DNA from: JALZAI01 sp038212215
Lineage (GTDB): Bacteria > Actinomycetota > Actinomycetes > Mycobacteriales > Jatrophihabitantaceae
Reading direction: 5' to 3'
Length of the DNA: 56,741 nucleotides
NCBI GenBank assembly: GCA_038212215.1
Contig: JBBQUT010000032.1
Location: forward strand, 1-56,741
A program made the translations under genes and the position numbers. The notes beneath the pieces were generated by a model, which was not told the origin of the DNA, searched no databases, and saw only the letters and a program-made list of their open reading frames with translations. Below, one piece after another: positions 1 through 7,775 of the stretch (positions are counted from its first letter, which is position 1; each line of letters begins with the position of its first letter).

Positions 1-128
1 GCTCGTTCGGCCGCCAGAGGCCGATCACGCTGGTTCGCTCGCTTCGCTCACTCACGGCCGAGCCTCGCTGCGCTCGTTCGGCCGCCAGAGGCCGATCACG
101 CTGGTTCGCTCGCTTCGCTCACTCACGG
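1..128. repeat. Tandem direct repeat, 57-bp identical core at period 71
   Basis: Bases 1-57 recur without mismatch at 72-128. The unit contains CTCGCTGCGCTCGTTCGGC-like and GCTTCGCTCACTCACGG-like segments. The first copy touches the window edge, so the array may extend to the left. A diverged relative of the same unit lies at 21942-22018, so this is a dispersed family. No open frame is evident in it. Its role is unknown; its position downstream of a convergent gene end is typical of intergenic repeat families. Confidence 0.9.
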
Positions 129-169
129 GCCCATTCGACCATGATCAGCGGACGCGGCGGGTGAATTTC

Positions 170-1162
170 TCAGGCGGACACGGCCGGAATCACCTGTGAT
201 TCGAACAGCTCGAGACTGCTGCGGTCATAGGCGGCGTCGATGAAATAGCAGATCGCGTAGGACAGCCCGATCGAAGCCGAGGATCGTAGCCGCTCCACGA
301 TCTGCTCCGGAGTGCCGACGAGCGGGCCGGTTCGAAACGACGTGAGCGTGCTCTCAAGCCGGTGCGCCGGCAACAACGGCTCGTAATGGGCACGGATCCA
401 GCCCAGCTTGTCTTCGACCTCCTTCGATGTCTCGCCGATGACGACATTGAAGTTGCCGGAGCGCACGATCGAGTCGAAGTCGGTGCCGAGGTCCTTGCAA
501 TGCGCAGCGAGCACCTCGGACTTGCGGGTGAAGGTCTCCGGCGTCGCGTCGAAGTTGGTGTACTGCGCGTATTTCGCGGCGGTGCGCAGAGTCTTCTTCT
601 CCCCGCCTCCGGCGATCCACAGGGGAATGCCGCCTTCCTGCAACGGTAACGGCCGCACGATCGCGCCGTCGAGCTGATAGTGCTTGCCAGCCAGGGTCGC
701 CGAGCCCGTGGTCCACGCCTGTCGCATGATCTGCACGCCTTCGTCGAGCATCGCCAGGCGCTCGCCGGCGCCAGGAAAGCCATAGCCGTAGGCGCGCCAC
801 TCATGCTCGTACCAGCCGGCACCGATGCCCATCTCGACCCGACCGCCCGACACGACATCAATGGTCGCGGCGACCTTCGCGAGGTAGGCCGGGTTGCGGT
901 AACCCATGCAGGTGCACATCTGGCCAAGCCGGATCCGCTCGGTGACCGCGCCAAAGGCCGCCATGAGCGTCCATGCCTCGTGGGTGGCCTCCTGCGAGGG
1001 GACGGGCATGGTGTGGAAATGGTCGTAGACCCACAGGCTTTCGAACCCCACTGAGCGATCCGCTGCCTGGGCCAGTTCGCGCATCACGCGCCACTGGTCG
1101 CCGGGCTCGATGCCAGCAAGATCGAATCGCCAGCCTTGCGGGATAAAGAGTCCGAATCTCAC
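170..1162 (-). CDS. LLM-class F420-dependent oxidoreductase
   Basis: A 330-residue luciferase-like (TIM-barrel) oxidoreductase of the F420-dependent group, probably cytosolic; the substrate is unknown. The N-terminus starts in the usual family manner with RFGLFIPQGWR. The central segment GGRVEMGIGAGWYEHEW and the later WIAGGGEKKTL are characteristic. The start is taken as GTG at 1162, not the more upstream TTG at 1171, because a TAGGGT box ends 8 nt before the GTG, suggesting a leaderless mRNA, and because family members begin at this residue. It stands alone and transcribes toward the repeat at the window edge. The family call is firm; the cofactor is inferred from the family and the actinobacterial context. 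Confidence 0.88.
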   Translation of the reverse strand: MRFGLFIPQGWRFDLAGIEPGDQWRVMRELAQAADRSVGFESLWVYDHFHTMPVPSQEATHEAWTLMAAFGAVTERIRLGQMCTCMGYRNPAYLAKVAATIDVVSGGRVEMGIGAGWYEHEWRAYGYGFPGAGERLAMLDEGVQIMRQAWTTGSATLAGKHYQLDGAIVRPLPLQEGGIPLWIAGGGEKKTLRTAAKYAQYTNFDATPETFTRKSEVLAAHCKDLGTDFDSIVRSGNFNVVIGETSKEVEDKLGWIRAHYEPLLPAHRLESTLTSFRTGPLVGTPEQIVERLRSSASIGLSYAICYFIDAAYDRSSLELFESQVIPAVSA

Positions 1163-1170
1163 GATGGCCA

Positions 1171-1176
1171 ACCCTA
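1171..1176 (-). promoter_or_regulatory. Candidate -10 box (TAGGGT) of a leaderless promoter
   Basis: On the minus strand TAGGGT ends 8 nt before the GTG at 1162. It fits the TANNNT pattern of actinobacterial -10 elements at leaderless genes. No convincing -35 box is seen. Confidence 0.35.
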
Positions 1177-1278
1177 GCGGCGGTGCCCACGGCTTGACAC
1201 TGCGGGAGCCCTTAGCTCGTGCTCGTCGGGTGGTCCATGCTGACGCACCGACCCTGTGCCGGGAGGCTCTGCATATTG

Positions 1279-1668
1279 ATGCAGGGGCACGCTGCGGGCA
1301 TCGTGGCGGCTCAGACTCAGCTAGTCGCGGCCGTCGTGCTGATTGCGTACTGCTGGGACTGGATACACAGTCCCCTAGTGCGATTCACGACGCGGATCGT
1401 TGATCGATGGTCGGCGCGCCGTCGCCAAGTCTGGATCATGGCGAGTTTGTATCTCATCTTTGGGGCTGTGTTCGGCGTCAGCGGTCGCGACAAGTCTTAC
1501 GGCTGGATCTACCTCGCGTCTGCCGTTGTGTTCGTATCCATCGGTGGCGCTGTGGAGCGGCGTGTTCGTTGCAGCAGCCAAGCACGTCCGAGCGGTCCCG
1601 TGCCGTGCGCTCATCGCGTGCAATCGCTCGGAACATTCGTGCACCGATCAGCGTCCATAGACGCCTAG
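1279..1668 (+). pseudogene. Small membrane protein, probably frameshifted (copy A of a duplicated gene)
   Basis: An open frame with two or three hydrophobic segments (LVAAVVLIAYCWDW, then SLYLIFGAVFG and YLASAVVFVSIGG) and a conserved-looking GRDKSYGW turn between the last two. Bases 1446-1535 match 5599-5688 at about 91% identity. After that match copy A carries 34 extra bases (1536-1569) before similarity resumes at 1570-1596. Because 34 is not a multiple of three, the frame shifts and the C-terminus becomes an implausible Arg/Ser/Pro-rich tail. The start is uncertain: the ATG at 1279 has a GGGAGG about 12 nt upstream. I do not recognise the family. Confidence 0.4.
1446..1535 (+). repeat. 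Direct repeat copy A flanking the recombinase island
   Basis: These 90 bases match 5599-5688 in the same orientation with about 8 mismatches. Similarity resumes after the 34-bp insert at 1570-1596 versus 5689-5715. The pair brackets about 4.1 kb containing the serine recombinase. Confidence 0.85.
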
Positions 1669-1704
1669 CGGGACGTTTGCACTAGTTGGCCGTAGTAGAA
1701 GTAG

Positions 1705-2376
1705 GTGAGCACTGCGAGGTCGTGGCCGGGCATCGTCCGTCGTCTTGATCAGATCCGCCAACGGCACGAGTCTGACTCTTGGGAGATCGGGGAACTCGTG
1801 GCCAGGGCGTGCGAACCGGACACACGCAGAGCCCCGGGCGTGCGGACCGGCGTCGCGGAGCCGATCCAGCAGCTCGCCGAGGAAACGGGATGGTCCGCGT
1901 CGAGTCTGGATGCGTACCGAAAGGTCTATCTCGCGTACGTCAACCGGGCAGGTTCCCTTGTCATCATGGAGGGCATCTCCCACACGGCCCACCGGGTCGC
2001 GATGGGCCGCTGGGATCGCCGGGACCTGCTGAGCGGTCTTGCGGCGCAGACCGGCGACCCGTCGAAAGTCACAAAGAAGCTTGTGCAAGAGGAGATCGCG
2101 GCCCGAGTCGATGCCGAGACTTATGCCCAGAACGGGCCGGAGAAAGTCGACTATCTCGGCGACGTTGTCCACGCCATGACTGCGGCTCGGGCCTATCTGG
2201 TCACAGCGGTCGACCGTATCAAGGTATGGGCGCGCAGTGGCACGCTGGCGGGCGACGACAACCTCCCGGTGCTCGTTGCGGGCGCGGAGGAACTTGTGGA
2301 CCTTGCCGAGCGGGTGCGATCCGGCCTCGTCGCTGACGCTAGTCGCAAAGCCATCGAACCTAGAAAGGAATCGTGA
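1705..2376 (+). CDS. Hypothetical HTH-like protein of a mobile island
   Basis: A 223-residue soluble protein, GTG start at 1705. About residues 55-80 (IQQLAEETGWSASSLDAYRK) read like a helix-turn-helix, followed by a THRVAMG-type helix and a Lys/Glu-rich segment. It loosely resembles DNA-binding proteins of actinobacterial plasmids and integrative elements (DUF6192-like), but I am not certain of the family. The stop codon lies inside a perfect 22-bp palindrome (2369-2390). The gene sits between copy A of the flanking repeat and the convergent recombinase gene, so a role in element maintenance or regulation is the likeliest inference. A TTG or later GTG start is possible; no strong ribosome-binding site is visible. 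Confidence 0.6.
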   Translation: MSTARSWPGIVRRLDQIRQRHESDSWEIGELVARACEPDTRRAPGVRTGVAEPIQQLAEETGWSASSLDAYRKVYLAYVNRAGSLVIMEGISHTAHRVAMGRWDRRDLLSGLAAQTGDPSKVTKKLVQEEIAARVDAETYAQNGPEKVDYLGDVVHAMTAARAYLVTAVDRIKVWARSGTLAGDDNLPVLVAGAEELVDLAERVRSGLVADASRKAIEPRKES

Positions 2377-2390
2377 ACCGGTTCACGATT
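2369..2390. promoter_or_regulatory. Perfect 22-bp palindrome (operator or recombination site candidate)
   Basis: AATCGTGAACC followed directly by its exact complement, centred at 2380/2381. It overlaps the TGA stop of the 223-residue gene. It has no loop, so it looks like a binding site for a dimeric protein, not a terminator. Possible binders are the upstream HTH-like protein or the serine recombinase. Confidence 0.55.
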
Positions 2391-2892
2391 TGGGAATGCA
2401 CCAGAATCTCGTTGCAGAGATAGGTTCGTCAGTGGATCTGGTTGTGTGAGATTTTGCCGTCCCTGACGAGGTTGGCCGTCCCGGATGCCTTCCGATGGTG
2501 GCCCAGTTCCGGACAGAGAGGCTCGCTTGAGGGTGGACATCGCCCGCGTGGGTGGACCGACGAACTCGCGCGTGCACACATGCGGGGTAGGCGACGCAAC
2601 GGGACTCCCACTTCTCTTGCGCCGTAGGGCCTTTCTCGCGGTGTCGGCTGTGTGCGACGGGCTGGCAGGCCCACACTCTGAGCCACAGTCGCGCTCATCG
2701 TGGCTACGTTGGCATCCCCACGACCGTGGCGGGGGCACTCCGGGCGGTCAGGCGTCCTGTGAGTGAGCGAACGCTTGGCGGCAGCTTTGCCCCCAAGCGT
2801 TCGTTGTCCGGCATCCCGGTCACTGTTGACCTTTGGGCTTTGCCGGGGGCACAATACCACGCCAGGTCATCATGCTGCGTCTCGCGTGTGGC
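2391..2892. other. Non-coding gap between convergent island genes
   Basis: About 500 bases with no convincing gene in any frame. The open frames here are short, rich in Arg/Pro, and lack ribosome-binding sites. The only clear structure is the hairpin at 2768-2803. Confidence 0.5.
2768..2803 (-). terminator. Hairpin downstream of the recombinase gene
   Basis: An 11-bp perfect stem (CGAACGCTTGG and its complement) with a 14-nt loop, 90 nt beyond the recombinase stop on its own strand. No U-tract follows. It may be a terminator without U-tract or a recombinase-associated site. Confidence 0.4.
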
Positions 2893-3627
2893 TCACTCGT
2901 CGTCGGTGTGCGCACTCCGTCGCTCGACGGCGTAGGCATCTTGAGCCAAGCTGGACAGGACTGCGTTGACCGTGGAGCCATACCAGCGTTGCCCACCTCG
3001 CGCCGTCGCGATGGCGTCACTATTCAAGTCGCCTGCGATGGCATCGAGGGTGCGACCGGCTGCGCGCTCATCGGCTATGCGCTGTCGGATGTCGGCAGGC
3101 AAGGTGACGGTGCGACCGAGCCTGACGCCCTGATCGCGCTTGGCTGCCAGCCCGTCGCGTGTGCGGGACGCGATCAGTTCCCGCTCAAGTTCGGCAAAAG
3201 CCCCCATGACAGTGGACATTGCTCGCCCATGTGGCGTCGACCAATCGACTGAGCCGTCTGCGGCAGAGAGAGTCCAACCCTGTTTCTCGCTCAGCTTGCG
3301 CAGGGCGAGTAAGTCCGCAGTCATCCTGGCGACGCGGTCAGTTTTCGCGATCAGTAGCGCACCGGACTTGCAGTCGCTCAACGCCGTGAGCGCCTCACTG
3401 AGCGCCGGGCGCTGGAGCGGTGGCACCGAGCCGCGCACGCCCGGATCGATGAACCACTTGTCGATGCGGAGTCCGTTGCGAGTGGCATATGCAGTGATCG
3501 CAGTGCGCTGAGCGTCCAACCCTGCGCCCGAGTCGGCCTGCTCTGACGTTGAGACCCGCAGGTATGCCAAGGTGCAGCCCTGCGGGTAGGTGCCGTGCTT
3601 GGGACTGCTAGTTCTGTTTGTTGCCAC
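2893..3627 (-). CDS. Serine recombinase (resolvase/invertase family)
   Basis: A 244-residue recombinase that cuts and rejoins DNA through a covalent phosphoserine link. The N-terminal catalytic domain (about residues 18-160) carries LAYLRVSTSEQ with the nucleophilic Ser, the LDAQR arginine, and the SRTRDGLAAKR helix that leads to the DNA-binding part. The C-terminal part (about 175-235) is a recombinase-type HTH with ADIRQRIADERAAGRTLDAIA. The size matches small resolvase/invertase enzymes, not large phage integrases. The GTG start lies inside an imperfect palindrome (3620-3635), suggesting autoregulation or a crossover site. It is the most plausible mover of this island. Confidence 0.93.
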   Translation of the reverse strand: MATNRTSSPKHGTYPQGCTLAYLRVSTSEQADSGAGLDAQRTAITAYATRNGLRIDKWFIDPGVRGSVPPLQRPALSEALTALSDCKSGALLIAKTDRVARMTADLLALRKLSEKQGWTLSAADGSVDWSTPHGRAMSTVMGAFAELERELIASRTRDGLAAKRDQGVRLGRTVTLPADIRQRIADERAAGRTLDAIAGDLNSDAIATARGGQRWYGSTVNAVLSSLAQDAYAVERRSAHTDDE

Positions 3628-3635
3628 GTGTCAAC
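3620..3635. promoter_or_regulatory. 16-bp imperfect palindrome over the recombinase start codon
   Basis: GTTG-C-CACGTG-T-CAAC: symmetric except at one base pair. It covers the GTG start of the recombinase (3625-3627), a position suited to autorepression or to a crossover site. Confidence 0.4.
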
Positions 3636-3902
3636 AGTAGATCAACGATTGCTGTTCAGCGACTCCTGAGAGTGACCCAGAGCACTCTGTTGTCCCACTG
3701 CCGTCGTGCGTGCCCTGCTGGACGTGATCGTGCGCAGTTTTGCCCCGTCCGGTGTGCCTCGCGTGCTCGGGAGTTGCTTTGCGGGTGCTTGTCAAGTTGG
3801 TTGCGGCTGCACGAGCATGATCTGAGTCTGAATTTCCGCTTCTTGCCTTGTCTCTTTGCGTCCCGCTATCTACCTGCGTCGTCATCCTGCTTGGCGAGCA
3901 TT

Positions 3903-4544
3903 TCACCCACGGGTCCGCTCTACAACGACCTGAATCGTTACCGGAGACCAGTTGCGTGCGCCGCGTGTGGTCGGAATTCGATCCTGGTCCAGCCCGTCGG
4001 CAATGGATCGACAGCTGCGGCCCGATGCGTACTCCTCTGCAATGCGCTGCTGAATCAACGGATCCATATCGCGGCGCTGCCTGGGCGCACCGTCGTCAGG
4101 ACGAGACCTTTCGCGCTGGCGCTCTTTCCGGACCCTTGCGCCCTCTCGACGCGCTGCGATCAGTTCGCTTTGCGTGGCGGGATCCAGCGGAGGTGTTCGG
4201 TTGTGCTCGGGTGAGGCGAGAGCCTCCGGTGAGTCCACAAAGCCAGCGGCATCACCCAAACACCTTTCGCCCGGCGCGAGGGTGTCGCTAAGGATCATCC
4301 TGCCGTCGTCACTCAGCTTGATGATTGCAGACTCGAATGTGATCAATTGTCGAGTGTTGTTGCGCATCAGAGTATTGCTCAGTCGTGAGGTTGGGCCGGT
4401 CGTGTCTGCGGGGCCAGAGTCGTTGATCAGGCTCTCGCCGGGTGCGACGTAGTCGCTCAGGACCTCGGTGCCGTCTGCTCGCAGCTTGCGTGCCGATCCT
4501 GCGAAGCGGAGTGTTTCGGCGCTGTCGTTGCGGGTGGATTGCAT
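3903..4544 (-). CDS. PGE-repeat protein with a recombinase-type C-terminal HTH
   Basis: A 213-residue protein. ATG 4544 was chosen because GGAG lies 5 nt upstream; the frame stays open to 4676 but that part reads as non-coding. The N-terminal half holds two copies of a motif of about 30 residues: KLRADGTEVLSDYVAPGESL and KLSDDGRMILSDTLAPGERC. A basic linker follows (RREGARVRKERQRERSR). The last 55 residues (IQQRIAEEYASGRSCRSIADGL then IPTTRGARNWSPVTIQ) closely resemble the C-terminal DNA-binding tail of the neighbouring serine recombinase, but no catalytic domain is present. Possibly a recombination accessory or regulator. I know of no characterised protein of this architecture. Confidence 0.6.
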   Translation of the reverse strand: MQSTRNDSAETLRFAGSARKLRADGTEVLSDYVAPGESLINDSGPADTTGPTSRLSNTLMRNNTRQLITFESAIIKLSDDGRMILSDTLAPGERCLGDAAGFVDSPEALASPEHNRTPPLDPATQSELIAARREGARVRKERQRERSRPDDGAPRQRRDMDPLIQQRIAEEYASGRSCRSIADGLDQDRIPTTRGARNWSPVTIQVVVERTRG

Positions 4545-4716
4545 TGTTTCTCCATGTGATTCAACCTCGCCGGGCGCTGGCTGACAAGGCGCGACGCCCG
4601 GCGAGGCTGGGGTCCTCACCGAGCGGCTAGAACACCCAGTGAGGGGGCTGAGCCCCGGCAGGCGGTTGAATGTCAACCTCGTGAAGTGGTTGCCCGCCTG
4701 CCGGGAGTAGGTGGGT

Positions 4717-4914
4717 TTACTTGGGGGAATACAGCGCGAGCAAGCGCGAAACTTCGCCAGTGGGCGAGAGGTCGTCGGGATCGTTACTCAGCGCGACCTT
4801 GCCGCTCTGGCGGTTGAGGATTCGTGCAATCTCTTCGCCCGGCGTGCAGATGCTGTACAAGGGATCGCCGTTCCTGTCAGTGCGAATTCGTCCCTGCTCG
4901 TTGTGACAAGTCAT
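4717..4914 (-). CDS. Small PGE-repeat protein
   Basis: A 65-residue frame. ATG 4914 has GGAAGG about 9 nt upstream; ATG 4944 is an alternative giving 75 residues. It contains RTDRNGDPLYSICTPGEEIA followed by a weaker second unit (SNDPDDLSPTGEVSRLL). Both echo the DG-x2-[VIL]-[LY]S-x2-[AT]PGE motif duplicated in the adjacent 213-residue protein on the same strand. The shared motif is the main argument that this short frame is real. Function unknown. Confidence 0.45.
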   Translation of the reverse strand: MTCHNEQGRIRTDRNGDPLYSICTPGEEIARILNRQSGKVALSNDPDDLSPTGEVSRLLALYSPK

Positions 4915-5578
4915 CGCCACAACACCTTCCGGATCATCGATCATCTGTGCGTAGGCAGCGATTGTTTGAGGATCAGTGCTGCCAATCGTGCGAGCCGGGT
5001 TGAGTCATTCGCGAATGATGATTCAGGTAAGAAATCGGAACGGGAAGTTGACCCGTCCAACTCGCGCGAGTGCTGCAGTTCAGCGAGTGCGATAAAAGCC
5101 GAAGAGGCCTTTCGTCGGCGGCACATTTACGGCCCCAGTGGCTTCTTGCTGCCCGGCTGCGGTTACAACGCAAGTACAGACGTCACTCGCACCATCCAAC
5201 CGCTCCGAGTCCGCAGGACACGCTGCGTGACACGCGCATATACATTGAGTAACACGTAGTCCGGATCGATTGCCCGTGCGAGTACACCAGAACCTCAATC
5301 TGAAACGCTGTATCCCTGTTTCGTTGAGCAACAGGCGCTCATTCTTGCTTGTTGCTCGTCCTCTACCGTCATCTGACGGCATTCGCCGGCAAACGGCGTT
5401 TCTCACGGCCGGCGGATTGAAGATCATTCCAAAGCCTGGTTTCGATTCTGCCGTGCGAGCCGGATTGCACGGATCGACCGCGGAAGGTGTCGTGAGCGCC
5501 CTCGACCGTTGCTGTAGTGACAGGCTCGGTGCACCCTGCTCGGCTGGGGTGTCGGCGGTTGCTTGCAGGACGCCATGA
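4915..5578. other. Gap without a supportable gene
   Basis: About 660 bases. Frames exist on both strands (for example 5270-5578 plus and 5080-5583 minus) but have no ribosome-binding site or recognisable motif. Directly upstream of the 65-residue frame the same reading frame continues to a TGA near 5005 with protein-like sequence (TIAAYAQMIDDPEG), so the small gene may be a decayed longer one. Confidence 0.4.
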
Positions 5579-5752
5579 CGCACGCTCGGCGGTCACGTTT
5601 TGTATCTCATCCGTGGCGCTGTGTTCGGCGTCATTGGGCGCGACAAGTCTTACGGCTGGGTCTACCTCGCGCCTGCCGTTGTGTTCGTCGCGGCGGTCAT
5701 GCACGTCCGAGCGGTGACGATGACGCGAGTCGCACGACGGACTGACCGGTAA
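5579..5752 (+). pseudogene. Truncated copy B of the flanking membrane-protein gene
   Basis: The frame is open from just after a TGA at 5576-5578 to a TAA at 5750-5752. It encodes LYLIRGAVFGVIGRDKSYGW, YLAPAVVFVAAV and a basic tail ending TRVARRTDR. It corresponds to the 3' part of the gene at 1279-1668 and lacks the 5' half. Unlike copy A it has no 34-bp insert, so its end may be closer to the ancestral C-terminus. Confidence 0.55.
5599..5688 (+). repeat. Direct repeat copy B flanking the recombinase island
   Basis: Ninety bases about 91% identical to 1446-1535, same orientation. They mark the right edge of the region holding the recombinase. Confidence 0.85.
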
Positions 5753-5900
5753 AAGCACGCACGTGCACGTCAGCCTCGCGAAGCTCCTGAATCTGCCCTG
5801 GTTCCTCGCTCACGGTTCGATTTCACGGTCGATCTTCGCTGATAGTCAATCAGTAGCAACGCGCCACCGAGCGCAACCTATTGGCCGCTCGCTGCGGCCG

Positions 5901-5906
5901 TACGCT
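5901..5906 (+). promoter_or_regulatory. Candidate -10 box (TACGCT) of a leaderless promoter
   Basis: TACGCT ends 6 nt before the ATG at 5913, the spacing expected if transcription starts at the start codon. Confidence 0.4.
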
Positions 5907-5912
5907 GACGTC

Positions 5913-6323
5913 ATGAACAGGGACGCGCAGTGGGCCCGCGCGCAGTTCGCCGCGGTGCCGGTCGCGCGGCTGGCCACGGTGTCGGGCGACGGGTCGCCGC
6001 ATCTTGTTCCGATCGTCTTCGCCGCGGTCGGCAACCGGTTGGTGAGCGCTATCGATGACAAACCCAAGACGACGACCGAGTTGCGGCGCCTGGACAACAT
6101 CGCGGTCAACCCATTCGTCAGCGTCCTGGTCGATCATTACGACGAGGACTGGACTCGGCTTTGGTGGGCGCGAGCCGACGGGTGGGCTCGCGTGCTGCCT
6201 GTAACCGACATCGCCGAGGTCGCGCACCTCGTTGCCCGGTACCCGCAGTACCGCGAGCAGGCGCCCGAGGGTCCGGCAATCGTGATCGAAGTGGATTCCT
6301 GGTCGGGCTGGTCGGCTTCCTGA
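5913..6323 (+). CDS. F420-dependent pyridoxamine-phosphate-oxidase-like protein (TIGR03668 / Rv0121c type)
   Basis: A 136-residue split-barrel flavin/F420 reductase. Features are the N-terminal VPVARLATVSGDGSPHLVPI strand pair, the DKPKTTTELRRLDNI segment that contacts the cofactor in this family, and the VLVDHYDEDWTRLWWARADG core. The frame stays open upstream to 5763, but family length and the leaderless -10 box support ATG 5913. It is followed 29 nt later by the amidase gene, which has its own -10-like box. The substrate is unknown. Confidence 0.87.
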   Translation: MNRDAQWARAQFAAVPVARLATVSGDGSPHLVPIVFAAVGNRLVSAIDDKPKTTTELRRLDNIAVNPFVSVLVDHYDEDWTRLWWARADGWARVLPVTDIAEVAHLVARYPQYREQAPEGPAIVIEVDSWSGWSAS

Positions 6324-6339
6324 GCACGGCACGTCCGGT

Positions 6340-6345
6340 TACGTT
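6340..6345 (+). promoter_or_regulatory. Candidate -10 box (TACGTT) of a leaderless promoter
   Basis: TACGTT ends 7 nt before the GTG at 6353, in the 29-nt gap between the F420 enzyme and the amidase. Confidence 0.35.
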
Positions 6346-6352
6346 TGCCAGC

Positions 6353-7759
6353 GTGCAGCCCTACTACCGCTCCGTCCGCGAGCTTGCCGCCCTGATTCGC
6401 AGCCGCGAACTGTCTGCTGCCGAGTTGCTCGAGATACATCTGGAACGCATTGCTGAGGTCAACCCGGCGGTCAACGCGATCGTGACGCTCGACGTCGAAC
6501 GGGCGCGACGCGAGGCGGCCGCCGCCGACGCGCGGCTCGCCGCCGGCTCCGAGGTCGGGCCGCTGCACGGCCTGCCGGTGGCTTTCAAGGACACCGAGAC
6601 CACGGGCGGGATGCGTACGACGTCCGGCTCGACGCTGCTTCGTGACTTCGTTCCCGCGGCAGACGAGCTGGTCGTGGCGAGGATTCGGGCGGCGGGGGCC
6701 GTGATCGTCGGCAAGACCAACGTCCCGGAGTTCGCGGCCGGGTCGCATACCTTCAATGCGGTATTCGGGGCAACCCGAAATCCCTACGACCTGACCCGCT
6801 CCGCGGGCGGTTCGAGCGGCGGAGCCGCGGCGGCCCTGGCCTGCGGCATGGTGCCGGTCGCATCCGGCAGCGACATGGGCGGCTCGCTGCGCAACCCCGC
6901 AGCATTCTGCAACGTGGTGGGGTTGCGGCCCTCGCCCGGGCGCGTGCCGACCTATCCGGCCGCGTGGGCGTGGCAGTCGCTCAGCGTCCAGGGCCCGATG
7001 GGCCGCACCGTCGATGACGTTGCGGTGTTGCTCTCGGCGATGGCCGGACCGGACGCGCGCGCACCGCTCTCCCTCGACGATGCGGGTTCGGCTTTCGGTG
7101 CGCCGCTCGGCCGCGATCTCGCCGGGCTGCGAGTGGCCTACTCCTTCGATCTCGGCGGATCGGTGCCGCTCGAAGCCGAGGTTCGCGAGGTGCTCGAAGC
7201 CCAGTTGCACGTGTTCAGCGACCTGGGATGTCGCGTCGAGGCCGCCGTCCTCGACTTCACCGGAGCCGAGGAGGCCTTCCGCACGCTGCGGGCCTGGGCT
7301 TTCCTCGAGTCCTTCGGTGAATTGCTCGCGGCACACCCCGACGGGCTCAAGCCCAGCCTGCTGTGGAACATCGAGCAGGGGCGCCGGCTTTCCGGTGCGG
7401 ATGTGGCGCGTGCGCAGACCCTGCAGAGCGTGCTGTTCCATCGAGCGCGGGAGTTCTTCGAGGCGTGGGACGTGCTGTTGCTACCTGCCAGCCAAGTCGC
7501 ACCGTTCGATGTGGAAGTCGAATACCCCACCGACATCGCCGGCCAGCACCAGGACACCTACCTGGACTGGATGCGGGCCTGCTACTTCGTGACCGTGCTC
7601 GGCACCCCGGCGCTGTCCGTCCCGGCGGGCTTTACCGCTGCCGGGCTGCCGGTCGGCCTGCAGATCGTCGGCCCGCACCGTGCCGACCGGCTGCTGCTCG
7701 AGGTGGCGCAGGCGTTCGAAGCGCGGACCGGGTTCGGGTCGCGCCACCCTGCTCTGTAA
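6353..7759 (+). CDS. Amidase (amidase-signature family)
   Basis: A 468-residue amide hydrolase. The Ser-cis-Ser-Lys triad is visible: Lys79 in GLPVAFKDTE, the Ser pair 154/155 in AGGSSGGAAAALA, and the nucleophile Ser178 in SGSDMGGSLRNPA. The C-terminal GTPALSVPAGF and GLPVGLQIVGP segments are typical of aryl-acylamidases and related enzymes. The frame is open to 6161, but GTG 6353 (VQPYYRSVRELAALI) is the conventional N-terminus and lies just after a -10-like box. The substrate cannot be told. The next gene converges with a 16-bp gap. Confidence 0.92.
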   Translation: MQPYYRSVRELAALIRSRELSAAELLEIHLERIAEVNPAVNAIVTLDVERARREAAAADARLAAGSEVGPLHGLPVAFKDTETTGGMRTTSGSTLLRDFVPAADELVVARIRAAGAVIVGKTNVPEFAAGSHTFNAVFGATRNPYDLTRSAGGSSGGAAAALACGMVPVASGSDMGGSLRNPAAFCNVVGLRPSPGRVPTYPAAWAWQSLSVQGPMGRTVDDVAVLLSAMAGPDARAPLSLDDAGSAFGAPLGRDLAGLRVAYSFDLGGSVPLEAEVREVLEAQLHVFSDLGCRVEAAVLDFTGAEEAFRTLRAWAFLESFGELLAAHPDGLKPSLLWNIEQGRRLSGADVARAQTLQSVLFHRAREFFEAWDVLLLPASQVAPFDVEVEYPTDIAGQHQDTYLDWMRACYFVTVLGTPALSVPAGFTAAGLPVGLQIVGPHRADRLLLEVAQAFEARTGFGSRHPAL

Positions 7760-7775
7760 CCGCGCTGTTGTCGGC

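Noticed and set aside
1..128. CRISPR-like array at the left edge
   Set aside because: The copies are 57-bp repeats with only a 14-bp gap, unlike repeat-spacer units, and no cas genes are present.
1194..1199. TTGACA as a -35 box for the membrane-protein fragment
   Set aside because: No -10 hexamer lies at 16-19 nt; the nearest (TTAGCT) is only 12 nt away.
5080..5583. 167-residue minus-strand frame in the island
   Set aside because: No ribosome-binding site, no motif, and Arg/Cys/Pro-rich composition. It overlaps the start of the duplicated fragment region and is not supported.
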